37,552 nucleotides of DNA from NCBI GenBank assembly GCA_016287675.1, contig JAEFAR010000025.1, positions 1 to 37,552 on the forward strand, in the 5' to 3' direction. Shown here one piece after another: positions 30,739-37,552 of the stretch. Under the pieces are notes generated by a model that did not search any database, was not told the origin of the DNA, and was given only the letters and a program-made list of their open reading frames with translations. The position numbers and the translations under genes are program-made. The DNA comes from Lachnospiraceae bacterium (lineage in GTDB: Bacteria; Bacillota; Clostridia; Lachnospirales; Lachnospiraceae). Positions within the stretch are counted from its first letter, which is position 1. Each line of letters begins with the position of its first letter.

Positions 30739-31587
30739 ATGGAAGATTTACAAAACAACCTGATGCCATCGGAAGATGTGCGTCCCGAACAACCTGAAAC
30801 CAAAAGCCTCAGCAGCAGCGCCATGAGTTTAAGGAGTCTGCTCTCATCAGGAAAAATGATCGCTATGATCATTTGCCTGGCTGTTTCAGTCCTTCTTGTT
30901 CCTTTGGGCCGTTCGATACAGGCTAAAGAAGGAATGCAGCTTGCAGAGGATATCATCGAAGAATCGGAATTCAATTCCTATTATGACATGGATCAGTTCT
31001 ATGACATCTTAGAAAAAGCCCAGTCGGAATCCGCCGGAAGTTATGTATTCGGAAGCATTCCCATGATCATCGCGGGAGTCGGTTTCCTCATCCTTTTCCT
31101 TTCGTCAAGAAATGCATCAACAGACCGCATTTCCACCACAGGCTTCACCCTGCTTAAGGTGATGAACATCATCGGTATCGTCGGATACTCGCTTATTGCA
31201 GTGCTGGTCGTCTTTCTCAGCGTTCTGATGATCGTTATAGGATTTGCTACGGGAGAAGCCGCCCTCGGGATCGTCTTTTTGTTAGTGACCGGTATTTTCT
31301 TTCTGATCTTCGGAGCCGTTTTGGTTCTCCTGATCATCAAGAACGTAGGGCTTAATTCTTCGATCGAAAGCTTAAAAGCTGCCATAAACGATGATCCGCC
31401 CGTTAAAAAAGTTTCCGGCTTTTCTGTCGTAATGCTTTATATTATCGGTGGTCTCAGTGCCTTTACTTTCATCTCTTCCCTTACCGCAGGAAACATCCCC
31501 GGAGCCCTTGGTTCCGCAGCTACAGTCGGTTACTACTTCCTGTTGGGAATTAATCTCAACATTGCAAAAGATATCGTTAACAGATAA
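30739..31587 (+). CDS. Multi-pass membrane protein, function unknown
   Basis: A 282-residue protein I cannot assign to a family. Residues 1-38 are polar. The first membrane segment is at about 40-57, followed by an outside loop of ~45 residues rich in Glu, Asp, Ser and Tyr (about 60-103). Then come five further hydrophobic segments (about 104-121, 138-163, 172-200, 228-247 and 252-273), with a polar loop near 205-225. The ribosome site AAGGGGG is five bases before the ATG. Its stop codon is only three bases from that of the convergent cysK gene. Confidence 0.75.
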   Translation: MEDLQNNLMPSEDVRPEQPETKSLSSSAMSLRSLLSSGKMIAMIICLAVSVLLVPLGRSIQAKEGMQLAEDIIEESEFNSYYDMDQFYDILEKAQSESAGSYVFGSIPMIIAGVGFLILFLSSRNASTDRISTTGFTLLKVMNIIGIVGYSLIAVLVVFLSVLMIVIGFATGEAALGIVFLLVTGIFFLIFGAVLVLLIIKNVGLNSSIESLKAAINDDPPVKKVSGFSVVMLYIIGGLSAFTFISSLTAGNIPGALGSAATVGYYFLLGINLNIAKDIVNR

Positions 31588-31590
31588 CCA

Positions 31591-32529
31591 TCATTCGGAT
31601 ACGGCAAAAAGCTCGGTGCTGAGATACCTTTCTCCCGTATCGGTAAGAAGCACGACTATTGTCTTTCCCTTATTTTCCGGGCGCTTTGCAAGCTCTATCG
31701 CAGCACTGACTGCAGCCCCGGAACTGATGCCCACCAGAACGCCTTCTTTACGTCCTATGCGTCGTCCTGTTTCAAGTGCATCTTCATTCTTTACGGGAAT
31801 GACTTCATCATAGATGTGTGTGTTCAACACCTCAGGAACAAAGCCGGCTCCGATACCCTGGATCTTATGAGGACCCGAAGGGCCTCCGGAAAGAACTGCC
31901 GAAGAAGCAGGCTCAACCGCGACGACCTTTACCTTCGGGTCCTTTGATTTAAGGAATTCACCGACACCGGTAATGGTTCCGCCCGTTCCGACTCCCGCTA
32001 CAAAAATCTCCACCTTTCCGTCTGTGTCATTCCAGATCTCGGGGCCTGTGGTCTTTCTGTGAGCTGCGGCATTTGCCGGATTTACAAACTGTCCCGGAAT
32101 GAAACTTCCCTTGATCTCCGCCGCAAGTTCTTCAGCCTTTTCTATCGCTCCCTTCATTCCCTTTGATCCTTCGCTCAAAACAACTTCAGCACCGTATGCT
32201 TTAATGAGCTGTATTCGTTCAATGCTCATGGTATCGGGCATTACGATGATCGTGCGATAGCCACGGGCTGCAGCAACAGCCGCAAGCCCTATGCCTGTGT
32301 TTCCGCTGGTAGGCTCAATGATGGTTGCGCCGGGTTTTAAGAAGCCTTTTTCTTCAGCATCCTCTATCATTTCCTTTGCAATCCTGTCCTTTGCGGAACC
32401 TGCGGGGTTAAAGTACTCCAGCTTTGCAAGCAGTCTTGCTTCAAGTCCTTCTTCTTTTTCGATGTGTGAAAGCTCAAGCAGAGGTGTTCCTCCCACGAGC
32501 TGATCTGCCGATGTAAAAATCCTTGCCAT
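31591..32529 (-). CDS. cysK: Cysteine synthase (O-acetylserine sulfhydrylase)
   Basis: Makes cysteine from O-acetylserine and sulfide, with pyridoxal phosphate. The 312-residue protein has the PLP lysine K47 in NPAGSAKDR, the substrate loop [11 protein letters not shown], the phosphate-binding [16 protein letters not shown] and the C-terminal [11 protein letters not shown]. The length is typical of CysK. It has an AGGAGG ribosome site and its own promoter, no linked serine acetyltransferase, and no T-box or SAM riboswitch in its short leader. It converges on the membrane-protein gene with three bases between stop codons and no terminator visible between them. Confidence 0.95.
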   Translation of the reverse strand: MARIFTSADQLVGGTPLLELSHIEKEEGLEARLLAKLEYFNPAGSAKDRIAKEMIEDAEEKGFLKPGATIIEPTSGNTGIGLAAVAAARGYRTIIVMPDTMSIERIQLIKAYGAEVVLSEGSKGMKGAIEKAEELAAEIKGSFIPGQFVNPANAAAHRKTTGPEIWNDTDGKVEIFVAGVGTGGTITGVGEFLKSKDPKVKVVAVEPASSAVLSGGPSGPHKIQGIGAGFVPEVLNTHIYDEVIPVKNEDALETGRRIGRKEGVLVGISSGAAVSAAIELAKRPENKGKTIVVLLTDTGERYLSTELFAVSE

Positions 32530-32559
32530 TTTATTCTCCTCCTGAATATGATGTTTCCA

Positions 32560-32588
32560 ATGATTGCACTTTTGTTCGCTTTTGTAAA
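32560..32588 (-). promoter_or_regulatory. cysK promoter
   Basis: TTTACA (32583-32588), 17 bases, AATCAT (32560-32565) preceded by TGC (extended -10). The -35 adjoins the terminator of the upstream operon. Confidence 0.55.
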
Positions 32589-32617
32589 GAAAAAAAGCAT
32601 CCCGCGCATGAGATGCT
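32588..32617 (-). terminator. Terminator of the apbE operon
   Basis: AGCATCTC and GGGATGCT (32610-32617 with 32596-32603, one G-U pair) form a stem with a 6-base loop, followed by eight or nine U. It starts at the last base of the Gx-transporter stop codon. Confidence 0.85.
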
Positions 32618-33126
32618 CATTCCCACAGTTTTTTTGTTTTCTTAACCGTAAATGCAGCGATACCTCCCGTAAAGGCTCCGGTCAGGATCCCCGAAACCAC
32701 AAGGATGGGAAAATAGCCGAAAAGTTCGGGAGTCCGGGTCAGGGCAACTGCTGTCAGGATCTGTCCCACATTGTGAGCAATGGCGCCCAGAACACCGCAG
32801 ACCCAGATCTGACTTTCGGAAACAGTTTTTCTTAAAAGCAGAGTCACACCGTAGCAAAGAAGCCCACCTGCAAGACTGTAAAGAACAGAGATGATGCGTC
32901 CCGAAAACATCCCTCCCAGAAGGATACGTCCCAAAAGGATCGCCAGCGTGTCCGCAGGTCCCAGTCGAAACATGGCTACCAGCGTGATGACATTGGCAAG
33001 TCCGAGCTTGATCCCGGGGATCGGAATTATCTCCGGGAACTGGAGCTCAATGATAAAGATCACCAATGCTGTTGCGGTAAGCACTGCGTCCATGGTTATT
33101 CTCTTTGTCTCGATCTTTTTTCTCAT
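32617..33126 (-). CDS. Gx transporter family membrane protein
   Basis: A 169-residue membrane protein of the family first labelled heptaprenyl diphosphate synthase component I, now usually called Gx transporter and thought to resemble ECF-type S components. It has four to six hydrophobic segments and the family motifs IPGIKLGLANVITL, LGRILLGGMFSGR and GAIAHNVGQ. It is the third gene of apbE, NusG-II, Gx, 51 bases after the NusG-II gene. The company of an FMN transferase suggests a role in supplying a precursor or assembling a flavin or quinone redox system, but the substrate is not established. Confidence 0.85.
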   Translation of the reverse strand: MRKKIETKRITMDAVLTATALVIFIIELQFPEIIPIPGIKLGLANVITLVAMFRLGPADTLAILLGRILLGGMFSGRIISVLYSLAGGLLCYGVTLLLRKTVSESQIWVCGVLGAIAHNVGQILTAVALTRTPELFGYFPILVVSGILTGAFTGGIAAFTVKKTKKLWE

Positions 33127-33177
33127 AAAACCGTTTAATCCTTTTTCATAGCAAAAGCGTCCCTCTCCCCGCCGGTA

Positions 33178-33561
33178 TCATTTTGACACAGCATCGGGTC
33201 CGTCAGCGCTCTTCCCATTCTTTTCAAGTCTGATCACCAGCCTGTGAGGCAGACATACAACAGGATTGGCGGAATCCGCGATCCATCCTGCATGAACACA
33301 GACCTGATCCGGGCAATCCGCTTCCTTTACCCTGATCCTTCCCGGTTCCACTTGGATCACATTTGTCCCCGCCGAAGTCTCCACCGTAAATTCAAAGCTT
33401 TCCGTAACAAGGGAAAGATCCACGGATCTGACGCATTCACCGTTAACATAGATGTTCGCCACTGTTCCCTTTGAAGGCCTTGTGAAACTCCAAAAGCTCA
33501 CAGCGCCGAAGATCAGAAGCATCGCGGCAAAGATCATTATCCATGTTTTTGTTTTAATCAC
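33178..33561 (-). CDS. NusG domain II-containing membrane-anchored protein
   Basis: A 127-residue protein with one N-terminal membrane segment (about 8-26) and a small extracellular beta domain of the NusG-II type, with the characteristic CPDQVCVHAGW and VVCLPHRLVI. The two short Cys/His motifs suggest metal or cofactor contact. It overlaps apbE by eight bases and is followed by the Gx transporter. This trio recurs in anaerobic Firmicutes near flavinylated redox proteins. The name refers to fold only; it is not a transcription factor. Confidence 0.85.
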   Translation of the reverse strand: MIKTKTWIMIFAAMLLIFGAVSFWSFTRPSKGTVANIYVNGECVRSVDLSLVTESFEFTVETSAGTNVIQVEPGRIRVKEADCPDQVCVHAGWIADSANPVVCLPHRLVIRLEKNGKSADGPDAVSK

Positions 33562-34600
33562 GCCGGATCACCTCCGTTTCTTTCTTTTGAAAACGGCCCA
33601 ACGGGGTGAACGCATCCGCGATCCCTTCGGTCACAAAGATCTTTTCATCCGATGTGATGAAAACAGCCTCAAAATCATCGCTGTTTTTCCAAAACTCGAA
33701 GGCCTTCTCGGGACCCATGGCAAAAAGTGAAGTGGACAGCCCGTCGCAGAGAGTCCCCTCATCTCCGACCACCGTCACCGAGACAAACCCGCTTTCCGCC
33801 GGACATCCTGTGGAAGTGTCGATAATGTGGTGATAGACATGTCCGTTTTCTTCAAAGAAGCGTTCATATGCTCCGGATGTGATCACTGCCTTGCCTTCCA
33901 TTGTCACAACGCCCGCATACTCTTCCCCGCCCTTCGGATCGGCAACGGCCACTTTCCAGAGACTTCCGTCGGGCTTTGTTCCCAGTGCCTGGACATTTCC
34001 CCCAAGATTAATGAGTGCGGATGTAACACCTGAGTCCTTAAAAAGCTCCATGAGTCTGTCCCCGGTGTATCCCTTGGCTACACTTCCGAGATCCGTCATC
34101 ACTCCCGAAGGCACGGTCACCAGCATGTTTTCTCCGAGAGCGATCCGCCTGAAATCCACATTTTCAAGCAGTTTTTGTATTTCTTTTTCCGAAGGTACAC
34201 GATGCTCTCCCGTTGTAAAGCCCCAGGCATGTACCACGGGGTAGACCGTGAGGTCCAGTGCTCCTTCCGTTCTTTCGCAGATCTCTTTTCCTCTTTTCAG
34301 CAAAGCATATGTTTCCTCTGACACCCGGGTGTTTCCCGTTGCATTCAGCCTTGAAATGTCGCTTTCCTCCAGAGTCACGGAAAATTTTCTTTCAAGATCC
34401 CTTATCAGCTCCTCTGCTTTTTTTAGAACTTCTTCGTCCCCATATACAGTGATCTCCATCACCGTATCCATTGCAAAAACAACGGAGGAATGCTTTTCGT
34501 TCTTCTCTTTCTCAGATCCGCCGCACCCGCTTGGCAAAAAACAGCAAAAAACAAGGAGGATTGCCTGTACAATTAAGAATGTTGATCTTATCTTTTTCAT
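33554..34600 (-). CDS. apbE: FAD:protein FMN transferase, lipoprotein (ApbE)
   Basis: Attaches FMN covalently to Ser/Thr of extracytoplasmic redox proteins, using FAD and Mg. The 348-residue product has a lipoprotein signal peptide with lipobox LPSGC (C26), then the ApbE domain: AMDTVMEITVYG, GALDLTVYPVVHAWGF, MTDLGSVAKGYTGDRL, ALINLGGNVQALG and HHIIDTSTGCPAE. First in the operon with NusG-II and Gx genes. No flavinylated target (FMN-bind domain, RnfG or NqrC) is in the window, so its substrate is encoded elsewhere. Ribosome site AGGAG and promoter at 34692-34720 are clear. Confidence 0.93.
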   Translation of the reverse strand: MKKIRSTFLIVQAILLVFCCFLPSGCGGSEKEKNEKHSSVVFAMDTVMEITVYGDEEVLKKAEELIRDLERKFSVTLEESDISRLNATGNTRVSEETYALLKRGKEICERTEGALDLTVYPVVHAWGFTTGEHRVPSEKEIQKLLENVDFRRIALGENMLVTVPSGVMTDLGSVAKGYTGDRLMELFKDSGVTSALINLGGNVQALGTKPDGSLWKVAVADPKGGEEYAGVVTMEGKAVITSGAYERFFEENGHVYHHIIDTSTGCPAESGFVSVTVVGDEGTLCDGLSTSLFAMGPEKAFEFWKNSDDFEAVFITSDEKIFVTEGIADAFTPLGRFQKKETEVIRRD

Positions 34601-34691
34601 TGCAATTCTCCTTGTAAAAATGTCTTCTATCTGTTACCCGCCGGAAAAAGCATTATGATGCATCTTTCGGCAGACGATCCTGTCAGAATGG

Positions 34692-34720
34692 ATTATACCA
34701 CGATTTAAAGGATTTGAAAA
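34692..34720 (-). promoter_or_regulatory. apbE operon promoter
   Basis: TTTTCA (34715-34720), 17 bases, TATAAT (34692-34697). It gives an ~85-base leader without a recognised FMN-riboswitch core. Confidence 0.7.
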
Positions 34721-34722
34721 TT

Positions 34723-34969
34723 TTATTCCACATTTTTAAGCGCAACGTCCAAAGGGATGTGTCTGATCCTTATCAGGTCCAGGATCGACACAAACGCGTA
34801 TCCGATCAGAAGATACACAACCGACAGCACCATTGAGCTCCGCGTCATATAAAATGCAAAATAGCCATCCATCTGAAGCATAAAGATGTGGAATATCCAC
34901 AGCATGAGGATGTAGCAGAGTATGGCTGCCCCCGCCGAATCCCCTTCAATGTCGGTTACCGCAAAATTT
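34723..34969 (-). pseudogene. C-terminal remnant of an FtsX-like ABC permease
   Basis: An open frame ending at 34723 codes for two hydrophobic stretches (AAILCYILMLWIFHIFML and VLSVVYLLIGYAFVSIL), then DLIRIRHIPLDVALKNVE. That ending is typical of FtsX/MacB-family permeases (R-RI--I---EAL-NVE). The frame runs upstream into the end of the thiamine pyrophosphokinase gene without a convincing start. The first ATG, at 34905, has no ribosome site. The rest of the permease and its ATPase are missing, so this looks like the tail of a deleted gene. A short functional membrane peptide is possible but unlikely. Confidence 0.6.
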
Positions 34970-35593
34970 TTAGTATCTTGAACTTATTATCAAAAGTATT
35001 CCTTTTTTCACCGCCACTCTCGCCTCTTCATCCTCCCACTCGTTGCTTACGCCGATAGGGAAAGAATTTGTGATGACAGCATCTTTAAGAGGATACTTCG
35101 TTCCCGTGATGCTGACGCCCTCGGACCTGTCGGAAATGCTGAAGACAGAAAGAGAAAACCCGACCTTTTTGGGCAAAACCAGTTCCCCGTCCCTGATCAC
35201 GTACATCTCGTCACGGCTTCCGACGATCGACGACCTAAGTCCTCTCTCTGCGGCATATACAAGGCTCTGGATGTTGGCAAACGCATGATCCGTCCTTCCT
35301 CCGAGGGCGCAAAAAAGCACGACCTCCGAGCAGCCGTTCTCAACCGCGTACTTCACGGCTGCCATGGTGTCCGTGTCGTCCTTTTCGCAGGGGTACTTAA
35401 GTACGGGTATCCCGTCATCCACTTGTCCGTCAAAGGAATCAAAATCCGCGATCACAAGATCCGGGCGCACCTTAAGCTTCATTGCATAGGCATATCCTTT
35501 GTCGCATGCAATGACAAGATCTCCTTTATTGATTTTTACGGCGGGATCGAAGTCACCGCCGGAAATAATTACGCATCTTTTATCCATGATCAT
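34970..35593 (-). CDS. Thiamine pyrophosphokinase
   Basis: Transfers pyrophosphate from ATP to thiamine to make the cofactor thiamine diphosphate. The 207-residue protein has the family motifs DLVIACDKGYAYA, PDLVIADFDSFDG, YPCEKDDTDTMAAVKYA and LGGRTDHAFANIQSL, followed by the C-terminal thiamine-binding beta domain. Its ATG at 35593 overlaps the stop codon of the LD-carboxypeptidase gene as ATGA, a coupled start, so this Met is preferred to the one two codons later. The link with a cell-wall peptidase is unusual and may be only operon convenience. Confidence 0.9.
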   Translation of the reverse strand: MIMDKRCVIISGGDFDPAVKINKGDLVIACDKGYAYAMKLKVRPDLVIADFDSFDGQVDDGIPVLKYPCEKDDTDTMAAVKYAVENGCSEVVLFCALGGRTDHAFANIQSLVYAAERGLRSSIVGSRDEMYVIRDGELVLPKKVGFSLSVFSISDRSEGVSITGTKYPLKDAVITNSFPIGVSNEWEDEEARVAVKKGILLIISSRY

Positions 35594-36630
35594 TCAAAGC
35601 TCATCCTGATCTTAATGTTTTCATCGGCAGAAATTGCCGCCAATGCACCGGTAACAAACGGAATAGCGGGAGGGAGATGTCCCAGATCCGCATCCATTAT
35701 AACCGGAACGTTGTATTTTTCAACGACTCCCAGCACCGCATCATGCATATCCATTCCGAACATCTCTTCTCCAAAATGAAAAGGACGTCCGATGACAAAG
35801 CCCTTAACGTATTTAAACCATCCTGCTTCATCCATCTGCCAGAAAGCCCGTCTCAAAGAAACGGGATTCAGATCGCAGCTTTCCAGAAACCATATGAAGC
35901 CGTCCTCTTTGTACTTTTCAAGGAAGTCTGCAGTCTTGTCGAATCGTGTGCCCAGGAGGTTTACAAGGCAGTCCACACAGCCGCCCAAAAGGCGCCCGGT
36001 AAAAGGGACATTCTTTCTGAAACTTCCTCCGAAGACCAGCTCCTTTTCCCCGTTCAGATTCAGATCCTCACAGGGATCCTCCTCTCCTTCCTTCTCTGAA
36101 AGCTCAAATGTAGGAAATCCGGTAAAGGTAATGCCGTTTTTTTCAAAACCTTTGCCCGTTAAAAGGCTTTCCGCCTGTTTAAGGCTCTCGTGAGGCGTGT
36201 GCATGGCAAAGCCCGAAATACAGGGGCCGTATATGCTGGCTGTGTCACAGAGAGTGGTAAGGAGGTAGGTAAAGTTCGTATTGTCGGAGTAGCCCATGAA
36301 CCATCTGGGATCGGCTTTTTTGATCTCATCCCAGTTCACAAAGGAAAGATCTTCGCACATTGTCTCTCCTCCGCCGCAGGAGATCAGCACATCCACGTCT
36401 TTCCTTCTGTAGAAATCCATGAATTCCTCCGCACACTTCTGCGGTGTGTTACTCTTTCCTATGCCTTTATTCTCATGGGCATTGGGGCCTTCTTTTATCC
36501 TGTAGCCTTTGCTCTCAAAAAGCTTTTCCGCAAAGGCTGTCCTTGTAATATAGGGTTCGGTGGAAGCCCCGAAAGAAGGGGCGATGATCCCTATAGTACC
36601 ATCTTTTTGTAAAAATCCCGGGTAACGCAT
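35590..36630 (-). CDS. LD-carboxypeptidase / MccF-like peptidase (family S66)
   Basis: Serine peptidase of the S66 family, whose members trim the terminal D-residue from cell-wall peptides or cleave microcin-C-type nucleotide peptides for immunity. The 346-residue protein shows the catalytic triad S115 (GYSDNT), E250 (WFLESCD) and H318 (DLGHLPP), with IGIIAPSFGAS at the N-terminus and GGCVDCLVNLLGT in the middle. The WFLE-D and GYSD forms with the ~346-residue length fit the MccF-like branch. No signal peptide is seen, so it acts in the cytoplasm. It is 17 bases after the carboxylesterase gene and overlaps the next by four bases. Confidence 0.9.
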   Translation of the reverse strand: MRYPGFLQKDGTIGIIAPSFGASTEPYITRTAFAEKLFESKGYRIKEGPNAHENKGIGKSNTPQKCAEEFMDFYRRKDVDVLISCGGGETMCEDLSFVNWDEIKKADPRWFMGYSDNTNFTYLLTTLCDTASIYGPCISGFAMHTPHESLKQAESLLTGKGFEKNGITFTGFPTFELSEKEGEEDPCEDLNLNGEKELVFGGSFRKNVPFTGRLLGGCVDCLVNLLGTRFDKTADFLEKYKEDGFIWFLESCDLNPVSLRRAFWQMDEAGWFKYVKGFVIGRPFHFGEEMFGMDMHDAVLGVVEKYNVPVIMDADLGHLPPAIPFVTGALAAISADENIKIRMSFE

Positions 36631-36647
36631 TTTCTCTCCTTAAATAC

Positions 36648-37552
36648 TTAAAAATACCAACCCTGCCATTTGTCAAGGATTGCAAACAATTCGTGCTCTC
36701 TTTCTTTTATCATTGAAACCTGAGTTCCGAATTCAATGACGTCAGAAGATGTGAGGTTCTGCTCCCACTTTGGAAGTCCTTCGCCGTTGGGATCTCCCGT
36801 CTTTGCGAAATTCAGGAGATAGCCTTTCATGATCCTGCTCAGATCTCTGTCCGCTTCGTCATAAAGTCTTGAATCTGCGGGGATGTTGCCGTAGAGGTAA
36901 ACTTCCTCTCCGCTGTGCCAGGGACCGAGACGCCCGTTCTCCTTCGTGAAATAATACTGGTAAACGGGGATATTGTTTTTCACTGCCAGGCGGTTCAGGC
37001 AATAGTGAGGATAGTCAAAGAACACGGCTCCCCAGATCTCCCGCCAGTTGTCTTTTGCTTCGGCGTCCGTTGTTGCAGGGTAGAGTTTAAGTATATCCTC
37101 CGCATATTTTCCGAAATAACCTTTCACCATACCCTCATAATTTTTGAGTTTCGCTTGTCCGAAGATCAGGAAGGCATCGGATTCTCTGCGGTTGTAGCCG
37201 TGAAAGATCTCAGCCTCGTTCATTTCTCCCGCCAGATAGCTTTCGTAGGGAGTTTTGGTAAGGACATATCCGTCCACTGTGATATGATGTTCGCTGTCCG
37301 CTGCGGAAACAATGTCCTCTGCTTTCAGTTCTCTCATTTCCGAAATGTCGGAACATCCGTATTTTTTCTTAAGATCCGCACCGCTCTTCAGAGCATCCTT
37401 CAGGGAACGGAAGGAATGGGTGGGGCTAACGGGTGCTACTGTGGAGCTTTCAAGAACGGCACGTCTGAAAAGTCCCTTTGCAAGAGGAGAAACGCAGATG
37501 GCGCTGACCGATGTGGCGCCGGCCGATTCACCCGCAAGGGTAACGTTATCCG
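36648..37552 (-). CDS. Type B carboxylesterase (5' end beyond window)
   Basis: Serine esterase of the para-nitrobenzyl-esterase/carboxylesterase B family. The frame is open to the right window edge and gives 301 residues. It opens with DNVTLAGESAGATSVS, where GESAG holds the nucleophile Ser. The catalytic His fits GPWHSGEEVYLYG, and the tail MKGYLLNFAKTGDPNGEGLPKWE is the usual C-terminal block. The N-terminal ~200 residues and the promoter lie outside. A shorter start at 37337 would remove the catalytic Ser and is rejected. Physiological substrate unknown. It heads the operon with the S66 peptidase and thiamine pyrophosphokinase. Confidence 0.88.
   Translation of the reverse strand, partial: DNVTLAGESAGATSVSAICVSPLAKGLFRRAVLESSTVAPVSPTHSFRSLKDALKSGADLKKKYGCSDISEMRELKAEDIVSAADSEHHITVDGYVLTKTPYESYLAGEMNEAEIFHGYNRRESDAFLIFGQAKLKNYEGMVKGYFGKYAEDILKLYPATTDAEAKDNWREIWGAVFFDYPHYCLNRLAVKNNIPVYQYYFTKENGRLGPWHSGEEVYLYGNIPADSRLYDEADRDLSRIMKGYLLNFAKTGDPNGEGLPKWEQNLTSSDVIEFGTQVSMIKEREHELFAILDKWQGWYF

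Noticed and set aside
34600-34691. Possible FMN riboswitch in the apbE leader
   Set aside because: The conserved FMN-element core sequences are absent.

Overview
This window looks like chromosomal DNA from an anaerobic Clostridia member, most likely a Lachnospiraceae (rumen or gut). The pointers are TrpXYZ-type ABC transporters, one behind a T-box; glutamine synthetase beside an ANTAR regulator; a Gx transporter / NusG-domain-II / ApbE cluster; GPH symporter plus GH3 enzyme; and sigma-A promoters with strong Shine-Dalgarno sites. Family level is an inference. No tRNA, rRNA, CRISPR array, insertion sequence or prophage gene was seen. Most genes lie on the minus strand.

1-3400 is a pheA-aroB-aroC operon (minus) making phenylalanine and the common shikimate steps. 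Its ~240-nt leader is the most striking element of the window: a 51-codon peptide with 14 aromatic residues in a 20-residue stretch (8 Phe, 5 Tyr, 1 Trp), then mutually exclusive antiterminator and terminator hairpins. This is a classical ribosome-mediated attenuator on a Firmicutes phe operon. 3468-5400 holds glnA and a downstream ANTAR protein with a degenerate receiver. 5477-8410 is a TrpXYZ-like ABC operon with its own strong promoter. 8479-10261 holds bioY and birA, with a perfect BirA-type operator over the bioY promoter.

10274-11821 (plus) carries a small membrane-anchored acidic protein and UDP-galactopyranose mutase. 11867-13258 is an SGNH-hydrolase lipoprotein. 13304-16524 is a second TrpXYZ-like operon controlled by a T-box with a likely UGG (Trp) specifier. 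16558-18826 is a surface-polymer operon: a 56-residue orphan protein, a TagB/TagF-like transferase and a GT2 glycosyltransferase. 18920-21964 is a hybrid histidine kinase. 22187-26982 is a sugar-use unit (GPH symporter, GH3 glycosidase, divergent AraC regulator).

27048-31587 holds a chemoreceptor, purC, an RsmJ-type methyltransferase and an unknown membrane protein. cysK follows at 31591-32529. 32617-34600 is an ApbE / NusG-II / Gx-transporter operon linked to flavinylated redox proteins. 34723-37552 is a carboxylesterase, LD-carboxypeptidase and thiamine pyrophosphokinase operon followed by the tail of a decayed FtsX-like permease.

The common thread of the left half is aromatic amino acids: synthesis is controlled by leader-peptide translation and uptake by a tRNA-sensing T-box, about 13 kb apart.
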